This document shows positions 43,201-51,237 of a DNA stretch of 64,000 bases, in pieces (positions within the stretch are counted from its first letter, which is position 1; the number at the start of each line of letters is the position of its first letter). The notes under the pieces were generated by a model, which searched no databases, was not told the DNA's origin, and saw only the letters and a program-made list of their open reading frames with translations. The position numbers were made by a program, and so were the translations under genes. Origin of the DNA: Paludibacteraceae bacterium (GTDB lineage Bacteria > Bacteroidota > Bacteroidia > Bacteroidales > Paludibacteraceae); contig JAFTZQ010000003.1 of assembly GCA_017464475.1 (NCBI GenBank), positions 122,037-186,036 on the forward strand, in the 5' to 3' direction.

Positions 43201-46037
43201 ATTTCAATACCAATATTACTGCAAACACCACCGTCTATGCAAAATGGACGGACAAGGAGTACGAGAACTTGATCTTCTCTTGCGTAGATATAGATTTGGA
43301 TACCGAAGATAGTGAAGCGGCTCTTGTAACCAGTCGCAACGGCATCAATATCATGGCGACGAAGAAACTGAAAGTGAATGTATCCGGCGCTATCACCGGG
43401 CACAAGATCGCTATAACAGGCAGCGACCTGAAGTTCTACAAGAATGATGGTACACGATTCGTGGAGTTGACAGGTGCTAATGCTTTAACAGCTCCTGCTA
43501 TTGATGAGGAGGTGTATGTTTCCTACAATCCTTCCGGCACAGGCGACGGATCGATTGCAGCCGCAACGATCAGTGTATCTTGCGACGGGTTTGAGGAGAG
43601 TTTCAACGACAGATTGAAAGTACGCAACCTGCCGGATGCAGTAGCTATCGTATCCAGAGTAGGCAATACATGGAAGGCTCTACCCGCCAATATAGGCAGC
43701 GAGAGTACTCCTGCACCGATTATGGTAACCACTGCCACGGAAGGCGGTATCCTGAAAGCATACGGTCCTTCTACCGTAAGTTACAAACTGATGCCGGTTC
43801 TGACCGTCAACAGCAATAATGACCGTTGGGGAACAGCGACCCCTGCTGCTCCTGCCCAGTTATACGCAGACCGCTTGCGTTTTGCCGGTAACAGCAACTA
43901 CGGATTATGGGCAAACAACACGCTCGGCAACAACGGTATCCGTAACTTTGCTGCGATTTCCGCTATTAACAGCCCGCTTACCAATGATGTTGCATACGAG
44001 TGGAAGGTTACAACAACCGAGAGCAACGGACAGTTCATTTATACGCTGAAGAGTGATCAGCCTAAGAACACTAACAACTTGCGCTTATGGGGCAGCAAAT
44101 GGGGTACCTACGGCGATAGTTACGGTCAAGCAGAAGTGTATATCCTGCCGCTTGTAGAAACCACTCCGGCAGATATTACAGTCATGGAATGGGGCACCAA
44201 TGAATTGGCAGTCAAGTATGCTAATGCTGCTAACGTAGCTTCCGGTACATTCAAAGCTAAGATTGGTGACGGAGAGCAGAGTGCCGTAACTTGCACCTCT
44301 CTTGGCGGAGATATTTACAGACTGACAGGCGTGGGCAATCTGCAAGCCTATCCGGCCAAGACGCTGGAACTGACCATGACAGAAAGCAGTACGGCAAAAC
44401 AAGCTATCTTTGCTATTCCGTTGATTGTAACAGATGCTAAGACCGAGGCGGAGATTAGCGGACTCGTTGGAGCCAATCTAACAGAAGGTCGCGCTATCGC
44501 CAAGGGAATTGATGTAATAGTTCGCGCAGGCGGTACATTAACGACCGGAACAGCAGAAGGCAAGTTCGCGGATCTATATATATACCCGGGCGGCAAAGTG
44601 GACATTAGCAGAAATATCGGCGTCAGCAATATCTACCTCCGCGGCGGTTTTAGTTGGTTAGAGACTACTAAAGACTACCGTGTACCGCAGATGAAAGTAA
44701 GCGACGATGTAACGATCAGCGGAGTTCAGGCTAAAGGTAATGGCATCTACTATGACCTGCATCTGGATAAACGCCGGTATTACATGATGGCAGTACCGAA
44801 AGAGGTTTTGCTGGAGAGCCTGTTGGACGAAGAAGGCGGAGATGATTTCACCATTTGGCTCAAAGAATACGACGGCGAGCAACGCACATTAACTCCCAAA
44901 GGCAAGGGATGGGTTAATATAAAGACTGATGCTCTGTTGCGCGGCGTAGGTTACGAGATGGCCATCAAACCTCGCGTAACCGGTCGTACAATCGGTGTAC
45001 TCCGTATGCCGCTGATGAAAGAAACCGCATGGAGCAACGAAGGCGAATGTACACCGACCGTGACCGCATGGGGAGTTAACAAAGCCGGAGTGACCGACAA
45101 CAACAAGGGCTGGAACTTTATCGGAAACCCATTCTTCACCGCGTTCCAAAATACAGATGCAGACGGCAAGTTCGGCACCAATATGGAAATCCGTAACCTT
45201 GTCAAACACAACGATGCAAACGGAAACTGGACAGGAACATACGATTGGACAACCGGCGATGATGTTAAGTACATCACCATTCCGCAAAAGATGTATGACG
45301 ACTACACCGATGTTCGCTCCAAGAATTATGAGATAGACGCCTTCTATCCGTTCTTCATCCAAGCGAAATCAAGCGGCGTGCTGACATTCACAAACGGCAA
45401 TACCGTCCTGAAAGCATCCATGCCTGCATACCTCCGGAATAACACAAAAGAACGCGAGATAGATATTGACTTCTACCTGACGGAGAACAACGGTAATAGC
45501 GATTTTGCAGGTCTGACAGTAGGCAACCAATATTCTCCCGAGTTTGACATGGAAGACAAAGAGAAGACGATTGTGAATACCAACTATCTGAAGCTCTACA
45601 CAATGGTAGGCGAATATCGCACAGCGTTCAACTCTCTTTCCGAAGCCGCAGCTGCATTGCCGATTCCGGTTGGTTACATTGCTCCTGACGCAGGAACATA
45701 CGTCATCTCGCTGGACAATGGCACATATCCGGATATTGAGCATATATGGCTGACAGATTACGAGAATAGCAGTAGTGTTGATTTGCTTGAAGAGAATTAC
45801 GAATTCCAAACAGCTCAAGGACAATTTGATTCCCGAATGGTTCTCAATATCATTCTGAAGGCAGAATCGGAAGAGATTGTAACCGGTAATGGTGTTATTG
45901 AGACAGATAAAGAAGCACCGCTTAAATTTATCTATAACAACCATATCTACATCATGCGGAATGGGATAATCTATGACATCACTGGTAAAAAAATAAGGGA
46001 GATCATCGTGCCTTACGGCAAAGAAATCAATCAATGA
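40278..46037 (+). CDS. Giant secreted InlB/Ig-like repeat protein with sorting-like tail (operon R)
   Basis: A 1919-aa protein; start M1 or the MKQYIKYLCAVLLTIG methionine (40302), with signal end SAHAWGS. BIG2-like segments lie at about residues 280-355 and 480-555, an FN3-like segment at ~560-655, and Flg_new repeats at ~660-990 (YEFGGYYTARNGGGTQL, LNIYAKWTA). The C-terminal half is homologous to the 1757-aa protein of operon L (KGWNFIGNPFFTAF against QGWNLIGNPYMANL). The end FIYNNHIYIMRNGIIYDITG followed by KKIREI is the same tail type, plus an extra VPYGKEINQ. Second gene of operon R, followed by the 129-aa protein. Confidence 0.8.
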   Translation: MKNLVNSIMKQYIKYLCAVLLTIGTSAHAWGSSVTFTAGTNTGSTSVTVSPITMSVTGSTPGDLSGNPYKVYSSKTLTFSIPAASGNITKIVITCTGTNNNDYGPKKLSGSGYTGSTSYTGTWTGSATSVSLSASAQVKFTRVEITYVGNTCKYMYYDGSTYKVWKELPINQVVPEPPAISGYISAVVGDGRGGPAWCTKPVPSSPCMSYINNSSGEYKGCWRFVDNRGGADPDDDNYPSGVDVLYPVYQDEDTYCYATGVRYVECESPFGTLSAAGGTTVTWSGSNISKTISLTGQKGSGAVTWSTDAASSVATINSSGVLTIKGTGGYASTVIRVTCHIAEYGDYCAESKYIDITVNAQTYTVTYHLTGVTKTSGPTTVNCNQYDLEVYFSVNDGYTSDGIEGRVCFDNGGEWCYSTNDDTNIEFGTSTRLDYVNDGNFDRNIDVYITAQEDECTDPWMGFADGSNRVVSYGDAGWTDVASVKVTEGGASTTQDITYTSTSSAVSVSSEGVVTINGIGTATISATAAAKTVGDVKYCEKTVSYTVTVNCVAPTVVAGAMAITSITPTSATFSGGQITSYGGSSSTVYYGYVYSTSTNPTYGSATSATNANWYNKALNKDFGNVYPSGLAPGTTYYVRAYAHNDCGTGYSPQMSFTTPNRYFITYDNNGGTGSISDQEKVENEDEVLANGSAFSKDGFNLQKWNTADDGNGTDYALGATYTANANLDLFAIWTPKTYTITLNNESATNAGTASVTVTYDANTNLTSAITKPEKTGYEFGGYYTARNGGGTQLIGTDGNWIAEAGGDATYMDDSKNWKYPDDLNIYAKWTAIEIELELSANGGESDGSATVIYDATGLKAGSLTHAEYEGHTLVGYYNDDNHTLKVLSSDGSFATSSVSGYITDGKWSCTTTPTTLYAWWATEVRTVTFDLQGKGDNFVREVEYNTKVSQPADPTHIDYNFVKWVTEPDGDTEFDFNTNITANTTVYAKWTDKEYENLIFSCVDIDLDTEDSEAALVTSRNGINIMATKKLKVNVSGAITGHKIAITGSDLKFYKNDGTRFVELTGANALTAPAIDEEVYVSYNPSGTGDGSIAAATISVSCDGFEESFNDRLKVRNLPDAVAIVSRVGNTWKALPANIGSESTPAPIMVTTATEGGILKAYGPSTVSYKLMPVLTVNSNNDRWGTATPAAPAQLYADRLRFAGNSNYGLWANNTLGNNGIRNFAAISAINSPLTNDVAYEWKVTTTESNGQFIYTLKSDQPKNTNNLRLWGSKWGTYGDSYGQAEVYILPLVETTPADITVMEWGTNELAVKYANAANVASGTFKAKIGDGEQSAVTCTSLGGDIYRLTGVGNLQAYPAKTLELTMTESSTAKQAIFAIPLIVTDAKTEAEISGLVGANLTEGRAIAKGIDVIVRAGGTLTTGTAEGKFADLYIYPGGKVDISRNIGVSNIYLRGGFSWLETTKDYRVPQMKVSDDVTISGVQAKGNGIYYDLHLDKRRYYMMAVPKEVLLESLLDEEGGDDFTIWLKEYDGEQRTLTPKGKGWVNIKTDALLRGVGYEMAIKPRVTGRTIGVLRMPLMKETAWSNEGECTPTVTAWGVNKAGVTDNNKGWNFIGNPFFTAFQNTDADGKFGTNMEIRNLVKHNDANGNWTGTYDWTTGDDVKYITIPQKMYDDYTDVRSKNYEIDAFYPFFIQAKSSGVLTFTNGNTVLKASMPAYLRNNTKEREIDIDFYLTENNGNSDFAGLTVGNQYSPEFDMEDKEKTIVNTNYLKLYTMVGEYRTAFNSLSEAAAALPIPVGYIAPDAGTYVISLDNGTYPDIEHIWLTDYENSSSVDLLEENYEFQTAQGQFDSRMVLNIILKAESEEIVTGNGVIETDKEAPLKFIYNNHIYIMRNGIIYDITGKKIREIIVPYGKEINQ

Positions 46038-46082
46038 TTTCGATTTGTAATTGGTAATTTGTAATTTGAAAAATAAGAGATT

Positions 46083-46472
46083 ATGAAAGCATTGAGATAT
46101 TTATTGATTGTGGTAGCAATGTTGAGCGTCCTGAGCGTAAGTGCTCAGGTACGCACTCAGGATTGGGGCAAACTTCCTCAAATCCAGATGCATTCTACTT
46201 CCGTGATGGTTGGTTCGGGTTCTACCCTGCCCTCCGCAGCCGCTAATGGAGCAGTCATAACAGGAAATGTGCCGGGTTCTTATTCTCCCGCCTATGCGCC
46301 ATCCGGTCCGAGAAGGGGGAATGTAAACCCAGAAGGTGGACCGGATGAAGGTGATAACAGTGAGCCGTACGAAGACCCCATCGGCGATGCGGCGTTGCCG
46401 CTGGCGCTGATGGCGTGCGCGTACCATATATTGCGCGTCACGCGCAAGCGCAAGAGCGCAATGTCCAAATAG
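46083..46472 (+). CDS. Small exported protein with C-terminal hydrophobic anchor (operon R)
   Basis: A 129-aa paralogue of the protein at 4375-4758. Signal peptide MKALRYLLIVVAML..., mature start QVRTQDWGKLPQIQMHSTSV, a Gly/Pro/acidic middle, then PIGDAALPLALMACAYHILR and TRKRKSAMSK. Its position after the tail-bearing giant protein is the same as in operon L. Conservation is strongest in the signal peptide, 'MHSTS.MVGSGS.LPSA' and the C-terminal anchor. Confidence 0.75.
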   Translation: MKALRYLLIVVAMLSVLSVSAQVRTQDWGKLPQIQMHSTSVMVGSGSTLPSAAANGAVITGNVPGSYSPAYAPSGPRRGNVNPEGGPDEGDNSEPYEDPIGDAALPLALMACAYHILRVTRKRKSAMSK

Positions 46473-46927
46473 TATTTGGACGCAATGGACGAAGCCCAGC
46501 GGATGGAGTATGGGGTGCGGTGTACAGCGTATGGTGTATAGCATGAGAACGGGGCACGGAAGTGCCCTGTTTTTATGTAATCATGCAAACATAATCTATT
46601 TTTAGCAGCAAAAATTTGCATATTCGGATAAATTGTAGTAATTTTGCAGCATGAATGGCACACAATAACAGATGGGCAGAGATGATTTGAAGCCGATGTG
46701 AGGCTATTGTGGGGGTATTGTCGTCCTAAGGTGGTCGCGTGTTGGTCGGGAGATGGTCCCGTGATGGTCGCGTCGGCAACCCGACGGAAGGAGGATAAAA
46801 GGAGGACGAAAGATAGAAAAATTTGCATATATCAAAAAAAAGCAGTACCTTTGCAGCGAATTTGTAATATATCATAAAATATATTAAAAATAAAAGAATA
46901 TTATATTTAAATTAATATTGCGGAATA
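46473..46927. other. Intergenic region with an 11-base repeat and the hip promoter
   Basis: After the operon terminator there is an imperfect 11-base tandem repeat (46731-46774: GTGGTCGCGTG, TTGGTCGGGAG, ATGGTCCCGTG, ATGGTCGCGTC), then the promoter TTTGCATATATC (46822) - TACCTTTG (46846-46853) for hipBA. No further gene is seen. Confidence 0.7.
46551..46574 (+). terminator. Terminator of adhesin operon R
   Basis: GGGCAC-GGAA-GTGCCC stem-loop followed by TGTTTTT. Confidence 0.85.
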
Positions 46928-47248
46928 ATGAGCAAGACTACCTTATCCACACAACTACCGCGCAAAGCAGCTCAAAATCTCAAGATAGCCGGAGAGCAGA
47001 TTCGTTTGGCACGCCTGCGCCGCGACTTATCCATCTCTCAGATTGCAGAACGGGCGGCATGCAGCACTCTGACCGTAATGCGTATAGAACGAGGCATCTC
47101 TACCGTAGCCATCGGGGCTTATATACGGGTATTGTTCGCCTTGGGATTAGACGACAGTATCACTGCTTTAGCCAAAGAAGACGAGGTAGGACGCACATTG
47201 CAAGATTTAGATTTAAAACACCGCCAGCGAGCCAGCAGACACATATAA
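46928..47248 (+). CDS. HipB-like XRE-family antitoxin/repressor
   Basis: A 106-aa protein with a helix-turn-helix at about residues 24-75 (GEQIRLARLRRDLSISQIAE, RAACSTLTVMRIERGISTVA). Order, size and overlap (TAATG) with the HipA-like gene identify it as the antitoxin that represses the operon and holds the kinase inactive. Promoter 70-80 bases upstream. Confidence 0.85.
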   Translation: MSKTTLSTQLPRKAAQNLKIAGEQIRLARLRRDLSISQIAERAACSTLTVMRIERGISTVAIGAYIRVLFALGLDDSITALAKEDEVGRTLQDLDLKHRQRASRHI

Positions 47249-48501
47249 TGCAAGAAATACAAATCGACAGTGCTATCTCTTGGATTCCGCAAAACGAACC
47301 TATCGGGACCTTAAATTACGAGCAAATACGCGGGAATATATCCTACAGATGGATATACGCTTTGCCATGGCTTCAAGCCCATAGGGATATCCGTTTAGGC
47401 GCAGATATATTAAATGTACAGGGGTATCAATACCACTCTAATACTATCTTCTCTTTTCTCCAAGATGCCATGCCCGACAGATGGGGCAGAAGGCTGATAG
47501 ACAAACGCGAACGGTTACTCGCCAGGCAAGAAGGACGCGCAGTCCGCACATTGCTAGATATTGACTATTTATGCCAGTTAGACGACAAAACGCGAATGGG
47601 TGCGCTACGGCTTCGCACGGGACAGAACTATATAGGTCAATATGAAGAAATGCCTGTTCCGCCTTTAGCCAAGCTAAATGAGTTTACCCAAATGGCACAA
47701 GCCTACGAACAACAAGAAACTAACGGCGGAAACATACGGGAGGAATGGATATATAACCTCTATCGCCAAGGTTCTTCATTAGGCGGAGCAAGACCCAAAG
47801 CCAACGTACGCGACACCGACGGCACACTATTGATAGCCAAAATTCCGTCCATACATGACGATTATGATGTAGCGTTATGGGAGCATTTTGCGCTCAAGTT
47901 AGCCCAACGAGCCGGCATAGAAGTAGCGCAAACAAGACTGCTTCAGTTACCCGGTCAAAGATACCACACTCTCTTATCCCGCCGATTCGACCGGAATGGA
48001 GAAGAACGTATTCACTTCGCCTCTGCAATGACTTTAACAGGATTGCAGGACGGCGCCGACGCTGGCAGCGGAAACGGCTATCTTGATATAGCAGATGCTA
48101 TCATTGGAGATAATGGTTTTGCCGATATACATGCAACTTTATGCCAATTATACCGCCGGATAGCCTACTCCATCATGATTGGCAATCATGACGACCATTT
48201 CCGCAACCACGGATTTTTGCTTTCCCCAAAAGGATGGATATGGTCTCCTGCATACGATATAAATCCATCTGACTATAGAGAACAGAGTTTGCTTGTCTCT
48301 CCGAACAGTAACGAATCATCAATAGGTGAGTTACGCGGAGCAGCCAAATATTATCAACTAACGGCAACAGAGGCGGATTGTATCATTGCAGAAGTCAGTT
48401 CCGCGGTACGGCAATGGAAAAAAATAGCGGCACAATGCGGTATATCTGCAGCAGAGCAGCAACGATTCGCCCATCGCATAGAACAAACAAACAACATTTA
48501 A
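47248..48501 (+). CDS. HipA-like serine/threonine kinase toxin
   Basis: A 417-aa protein from the ATG at 47248 (the longer frame overlaps hipB). N-terminal subdomain: SFLQDAMPDRWGRRLIDKRE. The kinase core has GSSLGGARPKANV (HipA P-loop-like motif), LLSRRFDRNGEERIHFASAM, IGNHDDHFRNHGFLLSPKGW (catalytic HDDHxxN) and AYDINPS (DFG equivalent). HipA kinases phosphorylate glutamyl-tRNA synthetase or related targets; which one here is unknown. The length is slightly under E. coli HipA (440). Confidence 0.88.
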   Translation: MQEIQIDSAISWIPQNEPIGTLNYEQIRGNISYRWIYALPWLQAHRDIRLGADILNVQGYQYHSNTIFSFLQDAMPDRWGRRLIDKRERLLARQEGRAVRTLLDIDYLCQLDDKTRMGALRLRTGQNYIGQYEEMPVPPLAKLNEFTQMAQAYEQQETNGGNIREEWIYNLYRQGSSLGGARPKANVRDTDGTLLIAKIPSIHDDYDVALWEHFALKLAQRAGIEVAQTRLLQLPGQRYHTLLSRRFDRNGEERIHFASAMTLTGLQDGADAGSGNGYLDIADAIIGDNGFADIHATLCQLYRRIAYSIMIGNHDDHFRNHGFLLSPKGWIWSPAYDINPSDYREQSLLVSPNSNESSIGELRGAAKYYQLTATEADCIIAEVSSAVRQWKKIAAQCGISAAEQQRFAHRIEQTNNI

Positions 48502-48518
48502 CTCATAAATAACAAATC

Positions 48519-51104
48519 ATGAAGAAATTTTTCTTATTTCTGGCAGCATGCGCAATGAGTATCGCGACGTATGCCACAGTGAGTATCACTATCAATCCGA
48601 ACCATGTGGATTTCGGCGAAGTGAGTATCAAAGGACAAAGCAGCGTAGAGGGTTCCGTCCCGTTTGACGTGACCTATTCCGGTCTGCAGCAGTACTGCGG
48701 AATCGTTTTCGAGGACGTAGAGAGCGAAATGCCTGCAGACGGTGCTGCCTTCTGGATCGAGGGCACTAACACGGAGGGCTGGATCTATGGCGGCGACCAA
48801 TACAATCCTGCCGAGGGTCAGGGTCTGACACTGCATTACTTGGCAGACAAAGCCGGCACCTACACCGGTAAGATCCGTTTCTATAGTTATGAAGACGAGA
48901 ATTGGGAGATTGAGAGCACAAGCGTGTATATGACGATGAGTCTGACCGTAACAGACGAAGCCATTGTAGAGACCACCACCCCTTACGTACGCGTGAACTC
49001 CTTGAGCGAACTGGCAGAAGGTGATGTTGTTGTTTTCGTGAACGAAGGAGCAGGAGCCGTATGCGGTGCCATCAACGGGACTTACCTCAACGCTATCACA
49101 GAGGATGTAGATATCAATACCACCAAGCATGAGGCGATTATTCCTGAAGCAGCCCAGACATTCACGATGGCAAAGAACGGTTCGTATTGGCAATTCAATG
49201 CCGGTTCGTATCTTTTAGGCGGCAGCAGCACTTCTCTTACCTCCGGAACAGGGACAACCGATTGGACTATTTCGATCGCTTCCAGCGAAGCCACCATTGC
49301 TCCCAAAGAGTCATCTGCTACCATCCAATACAATAGTAACGCTCCGCGATTCAAACTTTACACCAGTGCGCAGACTCCGATAGCGCTATACAAGAAATCC
49401 GGCGAGGCTTCGGCGGTAGAGACCAGTCTCGAAGTAGAAGCCATCAACTTCGGCGAAGTAGAGATGGGCGAGACCGCAGAAGTGACGGTCAACTACACCG
49501 CCACCCACATGGAGAGCGAGATCCTCTGGGACATCACCGGAACAGACGCTGCGCTCTTCAGCGTAGAGGCTGAGGGCGACAACGAAGCCGGCACATTGAC
49601 CATCCAATACAAAGGCGGCGCAACCCAAAGCAGCGTGGACGCCAAGGTATATGCCCTGTTCACCAATGCCAGTCTGGACGATGCGGAGGCTTCGTTCGAC
49701 ATCGCCATCAGTCTGGTGCCGACGACCGTTAAGTTAACGAACATTGCATTCATAGACGCTCCGACAACCATTGACCAAGGTCAGTCGATTGACATGAGCC
49801 AATACGTTGTTCTGACGCCGGATGACGCAGCCGACAAATCGCTGAACTGGACGACCGATCATGATTATCAGGGAGTTGTGGATGCCAACGGCGTGCTGAC
49901 AGCCAAGCATGTAGGCGGTACGGTCACCGTGACCGCAACATCGGTTCGCGTACCGAGCGTGAGCGCCAGCCATACGCTGACGATCACCGTACCGACGATC
50001 ACCGATTTCACCCTTTCGGAGACAGAGACCACAATGAACATCGGCGGCACGAAGACCCTGAGCATCACTGCTTTTGTGCCGGAATATGCGATGGCTTCGG
50101 CTTCCTTCCAGTCCTCCGACACCGAGGTTGCGATGGTGAACAAGAACGGCGTGATCACCGCCAAGGCTATCGGCGATGCCGTTATTACCGCCACCATCGG
50201 CGAGGTAGAAAAGAGCTGCACAGTACATGTAGTCGCCGTGACCGTCAACAGCATCTCCTTCTCCAATGCGGAAGCGAACCTGACGCTCGGTTCGTCGCTG
50301 CAACTGGCTCCGACCGTGGATCCGGCAGAAGCCGCTACGCAATACACGATCAGCTATGAATCGGACAACGAGGCAGTAGCAACCGTTGACGCAGCGGGCA
50401 AGGTAACCTCCGTAGCGATCGGCGACGCGGTTATCACCGCCACCATCGACAACCAAAGCGCACAGATCACCATCCATGTGGTAGCCGCCGCTACGTTCGC
50501 CAAAGTGACCGATCCGTCCGTTCTGGCAGCCAAAGATACCATCATTTTAGCAACAATCTACAATGAAAACGGTATCATAGCCGGACCGCGCGGTACGGAC
50601 AACGCCGGCAAGAAGAAACTGAGCGTTCTGACCGAAGATGTGACTGTGACCGAGACAGAGGCATACGCAGATGAGGCATGCCGGTTCGTATTAGGCACCG
50701 AGAACGGTCAAAATGGCTACACGCTGACCATCGTTGGCGGCAAGATGATTGCAGTAACCAGCAGCGGCAACGATATTGTAGATGCCAACACGCAAAACTG
50801 CAAGTTCTGGGAGTTTGTGGCAGACGGCGGGAACGGTTATTTCGTCCGCAATCTGGGCAACACCAATGCAATGTTCAAATACCACGCCGGCAATGCGGCT
50901 ATCAAGCCCTATAAGGCTGCTACCACAGGTGCCGTATATGTATATGCATACTACCGCAAATACGTAGAGCCGTCTCCGGCTACCGGCATGAGTCAAGTAC
51001 CAAGTGACCAAGTACCAAGTACCAAGGTGCTGCGGAACGGACAAGTGCTGATCATCCGCAACGGCGAAACATACACAATAACGGGAATGAAAGTGCAACA
51101 ATAA
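48519..51104 (+). CDS. Secreted Ig-like (BIG2) repeat protein with sorting-like tail
   Basis: An 861-aa protein. Signal peptide MKKFFLFLAACAMSIATYA, then a DUF1573-like 'NPNHVDFGEVSIKGQ' beta module; the pattern recurs at about residue 308 (INFGEVEMGETAEVTVNY). BIG2 domains lie at about 405-490, 495-570 and 575-655 (VATVDAAGKVTSVAIGDAVI). The C-terminal module (~660-800) resembles a segment of the giant proteins. The tail KVLRNGQVLIIRNGETYTIT followed by GMKVQQ is a T9SS-like end, and a 7-base repeat (50990-51027) codes the MSQVPSDQVPSTK linker in front of it. It follows hipA by 17 bases. Confidence 0.8.
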   Translation: MKKFFLFLAACAMSIATYATVSITINPNHVDFGEVSIKGQSSVEGSVPFDVTYSGLQQYCGIVFEDVESEMPADGAAFWIEGTNTEGWIYGGDQYNPAEGQGLTLHYLADKAGTYTGKIRFYSYEDENWEIESTSVYMTMSLTVTDEAIVETTTPYVRVNSLSELAEGDVVVFVNEGAGAVCGAINGTYLNAITEDVDINTTKHEAIIPEAAQTFTMAKNGSYWQFNAGSYLLGGSSTSLTSGTGTTDWTISIASSEATIAPKESSATIQYNSNAPRFKLYTSAQTPIALYKKSGEASAVETSLEVEAINFGEVEMGETAEVTVNYTATHMESEILWDITGTDAALFSVEAEGDNEAGTLTIQYKGGATQSSVDAKVYALFTNASLDDAEASFDIAISLVPTTVKLTNIAFIDAPTTIDQGQSIDMSQYVVLTPDDAADKSLNWTTDHDYQGVVDANGVLTAKHVGGTVTVTATSVRVPSVSASHTLTITVPTITDFTLSETETTMNIGGTKTLSITAFVPEYAMASASFQSSDTEVAMVNKNGVITAKAIGDAVITATIGEVEKSCTVHVVAVTVNSISFSNAEANLTLGSSLQLAPTVDPAEAATQYTISYESDNEAVATVDAAGKVTSVAIGDAVITATIDNQSAQITIHVVAAATFAKVTDPSVLAAKDTIILATIYNENGIIAGPRGTDNAGKKKLSVLTEDVTVTETEAYADEACRFVLGTENGQNGYTLTIVGGKMIAVTSSGNDIVDANTQNCKFWEFVADGGNGYFVRNLGNTNAMFKYHAGNAAIKPYKAATTGAVYVYAYYRKYVEPSPATGMSQVPSDQVPSTKVLRNGQVLIIRNGETYTITGMKVQQ
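50990..51027. repeat. 7-base AAGTACC tandem repeat in coding sequence
   Basis: Imperfect AAGTACC/AAGTGACC units are translated as SQVPSDQVPSTK just before the C-terminal tail of the 861-aa protein. Confidence 0.75.
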
Positions 51105-51130
51105 CGCAATTTCTCCGCAAAAAACAAAAA

Positions 51131-51175
51131 AATCTCACATATATTTGCGTATGTGGGATTTTTTTTGTACCTTTG
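51131..51175 (+). promoter_or_regulatory. Overlapping terminator and pnp promoter
   Basis: AATCTCACATA (51131) pairs with TATGTGGGATT (51150-51160) and is followed by a T-run, terminating the 861-aa gene. The loop and second arm carry TTTGCG (51144) as the -33 box of a promoter whose TACCTTTG lies at 51168-51175, 20 bases on. Terminator and promoter therefore share bases. Confidence 0.75.
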
Positions 51176-51237
51176 CACGATTTTTTGAGTATCAAGAAAT
51201 TATATATCAATAATTTGGTCGCAAACGGCGACCGCAA

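Noticed and set aside
42426-43403. A 325-codon minus-strand frame opposite the 1919-aa gene
   Set aside because: No signal, domain or promoter; antisense to a repeat-rich coding region.
46918-47247. Longer hipA frame beginning at 46918
   Set aside because: It overlaps hipB entirely in another frame; the hipA family start fits the ATG at 47248 that overlaps the hipB stop.
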